Assembly: GCA_949752735.1 (NCBI GenBank)
Contig: OX457037.1
Coordinates: 34,887,956-34,951,955 of the forward strand
Source of the DNA: Lumbricus terrestris
Taxonomy: Eukaryota; Annelida; Clitellata; Crassiclitellata; Lumbricidae
Direction of reading: 5' to 3'
Length of the DNA: 64,000 bases
Part shown: positions 56,007 to 64,000 of the stretch, one piece after another
Layout of the letters: each line of letters begins with the position of its first letter
Position numbering within the stretch: the first letter of the stretch is position 1
Translations under genes and position numbers: made by a program
Notes under the pieces: generated by a model
Databases searched by the model: none
What the model saw: only the letters and a program-made list of their open reading frames with translations
Told to the model about the DNA's origin: nothing

Positions 56007-56864
56007 CTAACTCATTCGATACCTAGGACGCCGGATATATCCGGCGGAGGAAATAAATCGTATGCCCTCAGTGCCGGATATATCCGGCGGAACTACGCTG
56101 TCTGTTTAAGCTGTTTAATTGTGAGTGGCATGCCTCGGAAAGCCCCTATAGAAGCAGGGCCAGCCCTAGCCCATATGGCAAAGCTTACATTTGGCGCCCC
56201 TGGCAATGCTTACAATTGGCGCCCCTGGCAAAGCATACATTTGGTGCCCCAGGCAAAGCATACATTTGGTGCCCCAGGCAAAGCATACATTTGGCGCCCC
56301 TGGCAAAGCATACATTTTGCGCTCCAGGCAAAGCATACATTTGGCGCCCCTGGCAAAGCATACATTTGGCGCCCCAGGCAAAGCATGATTTGGCGCCCCT
56401 GGCAAAGCATACATTTGGCGCCCCAGGCAAAGCATCATTTGGCGCCCCAGGCAAAGCATCATTTGGCGCCCCTGGCAAAGCATACATTTGGCGTCCCAGG
56501 CAAAGCATGATTTGGCGCCCCAGGCAAAGCATGCATTTGGCGCCCCTGGCAAAGCTTACATTTGACGACCCTGACAAAGCTTACATTTAGCCATCTGAAT
56601 TGTGGACACGTAATGCAAACTTGAACTATTGCCATAACATCATATGGTTCTATTATTTTGAGTTGAATAGTTGTCTTTGAAGAGGCGCTATATAAATGAA
56701 AAATACGACTAACTTTTGTTTTTACATAACCTTTATGATCATCAGTAAAAATTCAGCATACTCACAGCTAATTATAATCACTACCGTCAAAAAAGATAAA
56801 AGTCGAATTTTCCAATATTTCTCCGGTCACAGGAATTTTTTACCTCCGGTAGCGAAAGGGTTAA
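56007..56864. mobile_element. Probable piggyBac-like non-autonomous element
   Basis: The right end reads TACCTCCGGTAGCGAAAGGG then TTAA (56861-56864). The left end CTAACTCATTCGATACCTAG is a diverged match to its complement, with CTAA in place of TTAA. Two palindromes CCGGATATATCCGG sit just inside the left end (56029-56046 and 56073-56088). TTAA targets and CCC-starting ends fit piggyBac. The element encloses a 25-bp tandem array and an internal GGCGCTATATAAATG tail at about 56680. Confidence 0.55.
56176..56590. repeat. 25-bp tandem repeat, about 17 copies
   Basis: The unit is TGGCAAAGCATACATTTGG plus CGCCCC, with 24-bp variants lacking one base pair near CATGATTT or CATCATTT. Units start with T or A and most contain GGCGCC. 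Both strands are open in several frames (65-173 residues) simply because the unit lacks stops. There are no unique spacers, so it is not a CRISPR array. Confidence 0.95.
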
Positions 56865-57388
56865 ATCACACACAAGCCATGAACCTATATATTACGTCCA
56901 TGTTTTTGGACTGATGCATAGCGTCCCGTATTCGGGATATGACTAGGAACATATAAAATAGCGTCCTAACTCCTAAACATGCAGGCAGCGACCTCGTGTT
57001 ACATGTATATTATTGTGGGTCGCAAGGACAGCCATAAATGCCAAGTAAAGTTAAAGACAATGAAGAGACAATTAAATAGAAAGGTTCAAGGCTTAGACAT
57101 AGGCTATACCTTAATATATTGTTGCCTACTGGTGAAGGAAGCAGCCCCAAGACACAAACTTGTTTTTCGAGAGAATAGTTTTGGTGCCAATTATAGTCTT
57201 GAATGTCATTGTCTTGGTCTTGCCGTTGTTACCAGAAGAAATGGTGGTAGGCCTAGCTCGGGGCAATCATTTGTTTGAAGGCTGAACTTCTGAAAAACTA
57301 ACAATAAAGCAATTAATTTGTGTAACTTTTGACCATTTCAGAGTGTACTCGAGTCCAAGTCTTGGTTGGTCTTGGAGGCTACCGTGGT
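56865..57388. other. No gene recognised
   Basis: The 99-residue frame at 56979-57278 has no recognisable domain. Nothing else is supported. Confidence 0.45.
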
Positions 57389-57827
57389 CAGTGGCGGCGC
57401 CAGGGGGTGCTAGGGTGTCTAAGTCTCCTCATAAAGTCGCCATGTTTTTTAGACAGGGAAAATGAAATATTTTCACGAAATTTCGACTCTAAGCCCCCCC
57501 CCTAAAAAGGTCATCAGGTTTTTTGGGACAGGGAAAATGAAATATTTTTATGAGATTTCGACCAAACGACCAAGTCTCTTTTTTGTTCGTGATTGGACTG
57601 GGAGCGCCTCTGAGTAGTTTCTTGACGGGGTGCTATATAAGTGCTCTGAATGAATGAATGAAACGATTAAAAAGGTCGTCAGCTTTTTTGGACTGGAAAA
57701 ATGAAATATTTTCTTGAGATTTGTGACTGTAAAAAAATCGTCAGAAATTTTGCTGAATGAAAATGAAAAACTCCCTCCGCCTCAGTCCCCACCCCAAAAC
57801 TGAAATCCTGGCGCCGCCACTAGTCTG
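57389..57827. mobile_element. hAT-type MITE with internal duplications and a nested tail
   Basis: The left end is CAGTGGCGGCGCCAGG and the right end CCTGGCGCCGCCACTAGTCT then G. Flanks are ACCGTGGT and ACTGTGGT, one mismatch. Inside, a segment with AATGAAATATTTT and AGATTT occurs three times, giving 50-70 bp duplications. A LINE/SINE tail (about 57570-57660, GGGAGCGCCTCTGAGTAG to GAATGAATGAATG) interrupts it, flanked by AAACGA. Confidence 0.8.
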
Positions 57828-58629
57828 ACTGTGGTGACCTTGTTCTTGTTATCAATATCGAGATCTCTCTCACAAAATACGTAGGCCTAGCTATAATATA
57901 TCTCAGAATACGCATAGTTAGGTGTGACCTTGTATGACTTAATTTGCCTGAGAGAGGCCAGAAAGCCGGATATCTCTGAAAAATTAGCCCCAATTGCCGC
58001 ATAAGCGCCTCAACAGAGGTCTTAGTTATTGGTCTTAAAGATCACCGTACGTGCTACTGGTCTTGTTCCTAGCATTATCAATATCCAAGTTCTTGTAACA
58101 AGTCCTTACTCCTGCTGCAGCAGCTTTTTACATAACCGCTGAGACCTCCTTCGATATATGTTCAGGAAACCCACTCATTTTATTGCTTTAAAATTATCGG
58201 AATTTCCCTGACCTTCCAGATAACCTTCAACAAAATTTCAGCAAGAAAGGTACATTAGGACAATAAACATTTTAAATATATTTTTACAAGCACCTCCTCC
58301 CTTTCCAAAGGCCTATTTGCTCTGAGAAGTAAAGTTCAACTAAATGTGGTGTTCTGTTTTCACGTTATTAAGAAATAAGCCCACTATATAATAAATAGGC
58401 CTATTCAAATGAGCGAATATGCTTGACAGCATATTAATCGCTCTTCAAAATAGCCAACACAATACTCAGATGTGATTCAAATCTGCGAAACAATTGAACA
58501 AACTGCATCAATATTTTAAATTGCAATTGAAAATCAACATTTTTCTTTTCTCAGCAATTTCTAATTTTCTATCCCTGACCAACAGTGAAATTCCCTGACT
58601 TTCCAGAAGTGTGGTAACCCCGATTTTAC
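57828..58629. other. No gene recognised
   Basis: AT-rich with no supported gene. The repeated words CCCTGAC and CCAGA near 58205 and 58576 look like a diverged duplication. Confidence 0.4.
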
Positions 58630-58790
58630 AGACAGCCCTGACCTAGCTCTTACCGCTTACTCGACCTGGACCATCTAACTCGATCCGGACCACCTTTGAA
58701 CTAGAGACCTACTCTTACAGACGTCCCTTTTGACTCAACGCTCGTGAATAAGCTGGTGCCCCGCGTCTGGCTAAGTTGACTTTCTAATAT
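58630..58790 (+). mobile_element. SINE family A copy with extended head
   Basis: CTCGATCCGGACCACCTTTG, CTACTCTTACAGACGTCCCT, TTTGACTCAACGCTCGTGAA and TAAGCTGGTGCCCCGCG match the 42178 copy on the other strand. This extends the family consensus upstream. Confidence 0.75.
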
Positions 58791-59132
58791 GTCTCTGACA
58801 GACTGATGCAGATGTCAATAAACAGCACTGAACCCGGTTAACTCGTTGAATGGTAACCGCTCAGCTGTTGAGTAGACCAATCCGCTTGCTAAAAACGATG
58901 CCTACGATCAATCAGTGTCAGCTTAGGACGATTGATACCGTATGTAAGCTTACAGCTCAATGTAGGAGCGAGAGACGTACAACTATGGCCATCAGGGCTG
59001 GTATGCACAGGACACAGCATAAGGTAATCACATATAGTGCCTAAACGCTGCTTTGCAATTCCCGATATAGCCATTGGAATGTATCCATATGCACGAGAAA
59101 AAATAGCAACGAGAATAACTAATCTACACATT
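58791..59132. other. No gene recognised
   Basis: Short frames on both strands, no recognisable domain. Confidence 0.45.
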
Positions 59133-59140
59133 CCTTGCAC

Positions 59141-59303
59141 CAGTGGCGTAGCCAGGAATTTTTCATGGGGGGGTTTTATGGCCGGAAACCCTGTTTTTTG
59201 CTATTTTTTCTTACTTAAATGGAAAAATAACCTTAAAAAATCTTTTTTTCGGAGCCAATGGGGGGGTTTTAACCCCCGAAACCCCCCCTTGCCTATGCCA
59301 CTG
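59141..59303. mobile_element. hAT-type MITE, 163-bp class
   Basis: The ends are CAGTGGCGTAGCCAGG and TTGCCTATGCCACTG, with the perfect 8-bp duplication CCTTGCAC (59133-59140, 59304-59311). It is a shorter relative of the 5848 and 10258 copies, lacking the central CAATTG palindrome region. Confidence 0.92.
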
Positions 59304-59311
59304 CCTTGCAC

Positions 59312-59956
59312 CCGACGATGCATGACGCTTGCTCTTCCCCCCAATTCAATGGGTTATAGCTGAGCGCGCATGCGTGAAAGATATTTATATGCGGTCGGTG
59401 CAGCGTGGGGTAAACAGATTCAGACCTAAAGACGGGCCCCAGGGAAATGTCGACGGCTGCCTATTGTTCGCGCTGTCCAGCTAACGTCGGCCGTCTATTG
59501 TTCACAATGGGAGTAGCCGGCGTACTCCTTCCTCGGAATTGGAATAACGTTATACCTAGTTTTATTCGCTAATCTCAAGCCGTGCATACGGAAATAACCC
59601 AGTATTCCTGTATAGGCCAGATTTAAGCCAAATATACGAGTTATACCCTCATGTGCATACGGGCCCTGGCGATTAACTACACCCAACTTCGGTTTCTACA
59701 ATCGCTTCTCCAGCGATCCCCAAGTGGCACGAGCGAGACTTTCATTCCAGCCAGAGAGTCAGAGACAGTGAATGAATATCGCAGGAGTTGTGTTTGGTAA
59801 ATGTTTTGGTGATACACACATCGTGTTGACGCCGAGGTCAATCTACATGTATATGCTACTTAATCCTCAGGTGAAGTGTCTGAAGAAGTGCGACAGAACT
59901 TGACAGACTGTGATAGGGCTTAGGGATGGCATATGTTTCTGTGGTCAACATTCGTC
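59312..59956. other. No gene recognised
   Basis: Spacer between two inverted MITE copies. No gene is supported. Confidence 0.45.
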
Positions 59957-59964
59957 GTCATAGG

Positions 59965-60128
59965 CAGTGGCGTAGGCAAGGGGTGGGGTTCGGGGGTTAA
60001 AACCCCCCCATTGGCTCCGGAAAAAAGGTTTTTAAAGGTTATTCTTCCATTTAAGTAAGAAAAAATAGCAAAAAACAGGGTTTCCGGCCATAAAACCCCC
60101 CCATCAAAAATTCCTGGCTACGCCACTG
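59965..60128. mobile_element. hAT-type MITE, 163-bp class, inverted relative to 59141
   Basis: The ends are CAGTGGCGTAGGCAAGG and CTGGCTACGCCACTG. Flanks are GTCATAGG and GTCATAGC (one mismatch). The sequence is nearly the reverse complement of the 59141 copy, so the two could form a long stem if transcribed together. Confidence 0.9.
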
Positions 60129-60169
60129 GTCATAGCTGAGACAAAAGGATGTTAGACGGACAGCAGAGT

Positions 60170-60430
60170 ATTGTATTGTATCGTATTGTGTCTGACCATT
60201 TGTAAACCGCTCTTGCAGCCAGAGCCTTTCAGAAGCGCTCCCAGTGCGTGCAACCCCTGAGAGAAACGTAGGCTTTGAGACGAGAGAAGGATGACGAAAG
60301 ACTACAAGAGATTGAGATGGATGGTGTACGACTCTTGTATAACACGACAACTTCTTGTTGTTGGTTACAACAAATCTGCTCATTGATTGTCAGTAGAAGA
60401 AGGTTGGAGTAGCGCCATCCAATTAAAGCC
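60170..60430 (-). mobile_element. LINE 3' end: ORF2 C-terminus plus family C tail
   Basis: The minus strand reads SSSFSRLKAYVSLRGCTHW then ERF and a stop, which resembles the final segment of CR1/L2-like ORF2. GCGCTTCTGAAAGGCTCTGG and AATGGTCAGACACAATACG follow with the pentamer tail. Confidence 0.65.
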
Positions 60431-60599
60431 ATTCAAACACACAAACATGCGCATGTGGCAAATGCTTTAGCCACCTCAAACTGAGATACCAGACAATGTG
60501 GCAGAACAAACACAAGCAGATGCATAGACAGAGGAGAAGTAACTGAAAAAAAGCTGCATGGATAAGGCAAACGCATAAACAGAACGGCATAGAGAACAA

Positions 60600-60779
60600 G
60601 ACAGACAGACAGACATACAGACAGAGATGCAAACAGACAGACAGAGAGACAAACAGACAGATAGAGAGGCAGACAAACAGACAGACAGACAAACAGGCAG
60701 AGACAGACAGACACACAGACAGACATAAAGACACAGACAGACATACAGACAGACACAGAGAGGCAGACAGACAGAGATG

Positions 60780-60811
<32 letters not shown>

Positions 60812-61022
60812 GATGCAGACAGACAAGCAGACAGACAAACAGACAGACAGACAGAGATGCAGACAGACAAGCAGACAGACAAACAGACAGAGAGATGCAG
60901 ACAGACAAACAGACAGACAAAGAGGCAGACAAACCTACAGACAAAGAGGCAGACAGACAAAGAGGCAGACAGACAAAGAGGCAGACACAGACAGACAAAC
61001 AGACAGAGAAGTAGACAGACAT
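60600..61022. repeat. (GACA)n array, about 420 bp
   Basis: GACAGACA units with GAGATGCA and AAACAGAC variants. There is a recurring higher-order pattern AGAGATGCAGACAGACAA at about 60773, 60812, 60855 and 60892. Cys/Leu/Ser/Val frames on the minus strand (up to 199 residues) are artefacts. Confidence 0.95.
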
Positions 61023-61596
61023 ACATATATCAATGTCACAGTCTCACAGACCAGCAGCATCAGCATATCAGACATGGATGAATTCCATTGATAACAACAA
61101 GCTCAGTACATTACAGAAACGATTTCTACGTAATAATATATTTTAAAAACGATTTTATCGCAAGAACAAAACTGAACAGACGAGACCACATCATGCGTTA
61201 AGTAATTAACATCGTAATTAATTACACAATTTAATTAATATCTCATTTATTGTTATTATTCTAAGTAATTACCGTCTAAGTTTCTCCGAATGTCCTTGAA
61301 ATACGACAAAATGTGCAAAAGAACACAATGGCTTGACAACAATGCAAATCTGGCGACAATGGAAACGAGATTCGTCATCACAAACCAATTAACACAAACA
61401 TTATTAACACAAACATTATTAACAACACACATTACGGCTGTACATTCAGTAGTCAAAATATGGAATTTATTCAGATGCCTGTTTTTGCGTAAAACAAAGG
61501 TGCAACTGAACACATAAAGTGTGCAATGAATATCGCAAAACTAAAATAAACGTCCGGAATGTAATGGAAGATAATAGCAGGTCCTAATCGCTGGAG
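61023..61596. other. No gene recognised
   Basis: AT-rich. A 10-bp unit ACACAAACATT occurs twice near 61395. No gene. Confidence 0.45.
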
Positions 61597-61665
61597 TCGG
61601 GAGCGCCTCTGAGTAGTTTTCCTTGAAGGTGCGCTATATAAGTTTGCGAATGAATGAAATGAATA
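61597..61665 (+). mobile_element. SINE/LINE 3' tail fragment
   Basis: CGGGAGCGCCTCTGAGTAGT, GCGCTATATAAGTTTGCG and (GAAT)n form a typical 5'-truncated insertion. Confidence 0.75.
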
Positions 61666-61874
61666 GGATGTGCAATGCGCCCAGAGAGGATAGACAATAC
61701 AAACATATCTATAGGGCCTACACCCGTTTTAATGACTCTACATAAAAACCTCCACTCATGCGAGCCTCAGTGCCAAATTACCATCCCATACACACCAACA
61801 TGTAGGGATGCTAAGGGTTAGATTTAAATGCACACCCAGCATGTAGGGATTCTAAGAATTAAACTTGACCAGTG

Positions 61875-62163
61875 CAGTGGCGGCGCTACGGGGGGCTGGG
61901 GCTAAGCCCCCCTACAAGAGGCTCAGCCCCCCTAAAAAAAGCGCCATCCAAATTTTTTACCGTTGAAATATCCACAATTTTCAGCTGACGACAAAAACAA
62001 AAAAAAGGTCGTCAGAAATTTTGGCGGCGAAAATGGAAAATTTTCATGAGATTTCGGTCGATGACTAAAAAAAAGGTCGTCAGAAATTTGGACGGATGAA
62101 AATGTGAAATTTTCGCCGCGGGGCTTCAGCCCCCCCGAAACTGAAATCCTGGCACCGCCACTG
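61875..62163. mobile_element. hAT-type MITE (CAGTGGCGGCGC family)
   Basis: The ends are CAGTGGCGGCGCTACGG and CTGGCACCGCCACTG, with the perfect 8-bp duplication GACCAGTG (61867-61874 and 62164-62171). The interior has a duplicated AAAGGTCGTCAGAAATTT segment. It is related to 45759 and 57389. Confidence 0.92.
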
Positions 62164-62171
62164 GACCAGTG

Positions 62172-64000
62172 ATACATTGGCTGTGGACACAGCACTAGTT
62201 AGATAGCTTTTTGCTATTCCTATTCAGACTATGTCTTTGGCAAACATTGAGGTCGATATAACCGTCTTGTTTATAACAATTCAACCACACAAACTGGCTC
62301 ATCATTATGAGGTAATCACGAAACCAAGACCCAGCAACAATGAATATAATAATTATATATATTCTGCTATGGGCACAGTTACATCTAAGAGAAGCAGCAC
62401 CATAAAATATATAACTCAGCCTCCAGTGCATAGGTTTTGGGAGCAAATGGCTTGGGGTAAATTACAATCAGTCTGCTCAAACCCGTTGTTCTGGAATCTA
62501 TAAACAAAGAGTTTTACGCTCTATTGACCACAGGAACAATGCCGATCCAACTTACAACACAAAGACAACAACTTTATTCCACATTGTTTTCTGTATTCCA
62601 AAACAATGGAACCCAAACAACCCGGGATAAAGGACCCGAGACAAAGGACCCGAGACAAAGCATTGCGTATATAAAAGCTTAAAATGTTCCCGCAAAGATA
62701 CGAATGTTTCCAAGGCTTCTCATGAACGTCTCTGTTCAGCAGACTCGCAAAGTTTTCAGACAATAGTTTCCATTGACAATTGACAGTTACTTAATATTCA
62801 TTGCATGAGCATGGAAATGCCGAACACATTCAAATTATGAAAGTGCAAAAGAAAAATGACACAAAGTCAATTGAGCAAATCAACTTCAGAGAAAGAACAG
62901 TAAATGAAAATTTGATTTTTACCGGCCAGTTGCGTACATTCAAGCTTGATTAATTATCAAAACCACTGGCAAGGTCAACCTATTAAATCACCTATATATA
63001 TTGTATTATACAAATACACTAATTAACAGTTCTAAATAAATAAAAAGAAAACCAGATACATGTGTATGGAAACTAGTATTCACAGCATAAAATCATGCCA
63101 CAAGATGTACAGAAGCAGAATGGTTTCGGTGCTTGAAGTAATATCGTGCATTCTTAATATCATCATCATTATTAACATTTCACATCAAGCAGACTATACG
63201 GGAACTAATGTAAAACAAGCGAAAGCATAGAAGCACTGACACAACAGCAGACTGATGAGACAAGAACATGAGGAGCAATGGTAGAGATGTTACGTAATAA
63301 CTTTGTTGGACCATGAACAGAGAAAGTTCAAAATTCTTTATTATTTACACATACATTCAGTTAAACTATACAAGTTGTTTACAGACAACTGCCACTGTCT
63401 CCAAGCATATAAAGTCCTCCATGACCCAAATGATGCAAAGAGCAAATAAGAGAAGAAGTGGTTTGTTGCCTGCAGGTTCACACATTAAGACACAGAAATA
63501 AGCACCTAATAAAGGTGCGGGAGAAGAGAGACAGTGATATAATGTAGAACTACAGATAATCCACTAATCAAAATTCTACATGAGAACACTCTGTGTGTGT
63601 ATGCATCGGTGTGTGCGTGTGTGTGTGTGTTGCCTGCTTGAAGAAAGGAACAAAATCCGGGGTTTTTCTGAACCAGATACGCCCCCCCCCCATGTTGGTT
63701 GCTACTATCAGGAAAGTTAGCCAACATTTCTCTCGTTGAAAACCTATCAAACTACAAAGTTCAAAGGTGACCAGTTATTGATTGAGTTTATGAGAAAACT
63801 GACTTAAAAATAGTACGAATTTAAAACCATTGCTCCAAAAGTTATGCACATTTACAGTCAAACTTGCGCAAGTGTAATATGATATCAGTACAGGTAGGTA
63901 CAAATAGGTTCAGTTAATCGCATCCAAGATGGAGAAAAACATACCGGTAAATACTTTACACTGCACTGTTACATTCACATTCTTCATGCTCTTATTTCTT
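62172..64000. other. No gene recognised; possible minus-strand 3' UTR
   Basis: This is the longest stretch with little repeat content. AATAAA-type signals on the minus strand (complement TTTATT near 62573 and 63340) are compatible with the 3' untranslated end of a gene entering from beyond 64000. No coding sequence is recognisable, and the idea is weak. A short (TG)n and a C-run lie at about 63594-63690. Confidence 0.3.

Noticed and set aside
55989..56590. 173-residue frame over the 25-bp repeat as a repeat protein, or the array as CRISPR
   Set aside because: The unit length is not a multiple of three and 24-bp variants shift frames. Both strands are open, and there are no unique spacers between units.
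60423..61026. Cysteine-rich 199-residue protein on the minus strand
   Set aside because: Produced by a GACA array; the cysteines come from TGT in a regular cycle and not from a disulfide-rich fold.

Overview
The window looks like accessory, non-coding DNA from the nuclear genome of a metazoan, most likely a marine invertebrate deuterostome such as an echinoderm. The basis is AT-rich sequence with very long microsatellites, a dense load of SINEs, LINE tails and short hAT-type MITEs, no operons, and one vertebrate-like rhodopsin-class receptor of the FMRFamide/TRH-receptor-like type encoded in a single long exon. The taxon is an inference and I hold it loosely. There are no rRNA genes, no convincing intact tRNA gene, no CRISPR array and no prokaryotic gene organisation.

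The only convincing host gene is a 444-codon GPCR at 27415-28749 on the + strand. It has seven hydrophobic segments, an SRY in place of DRY, NFVLY in place of NPxxY, and very GC-rich third codon positions. Its first 12 codons are AT-rich and are followed by TTGCAG|ATATG, so the true start may be Met13 (27451) or an exon may begin at 27449. A 21-bp tandem repeat (28770-29000) starts 21 bp after the stop codon.

The rest is a layered record of mobile elements. (1) Ten hAT-type elements or MITEs have both ends and an exact or near-exact 8-bp target duplication visible: 5848, 10258, 26444, 31860, 45759, 47295, 51067, 57389, 59141/59965 and 61875 (the pair at 59141/59965 makes eleven copies). (2) Three CAGGGTG mariner-like MITEs lie at 8325, 31656 and 42753; the one at 31656 is rearranged and carries a 910-bp element whose termini are inverted arrays of a GGACAATTACCCC unit. 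(3) Two longer elements with TAGGGTG termini and 8-bp duplications lie at 34515-36889 and 37335-39321, the first with a decayed, partly duplicated transposase-like reading frame. (4) There are a 970-bp long-TIR element (47716-48685), an inverted pair of about 450-bp TIR elements (21602, 23576) and a piggyBac-like element holding a 25-bp minisatellite (56007-56864). (5) LINE remains include a recognisable reverse-transcriptase C-terminal relic at 17345-17985 and a short C-terminus at 39715-39945. (6) There are several tRNA-derived SINE families and many 3'-tail fragments ending in GGCGCTATATAAAT.

Microsatellite and minisatellite arrays (GA, GACA, CATA, TATG, GGT, CAG, ATTC and others) account for nearly all the long open reading frames outside the receptor. 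The palindrome TAGGCCTA occurs about three dozen times by manual count, far above the roughly one expected by chance. No multi-gene pathway is present, so I can describe no cooperation between genes.
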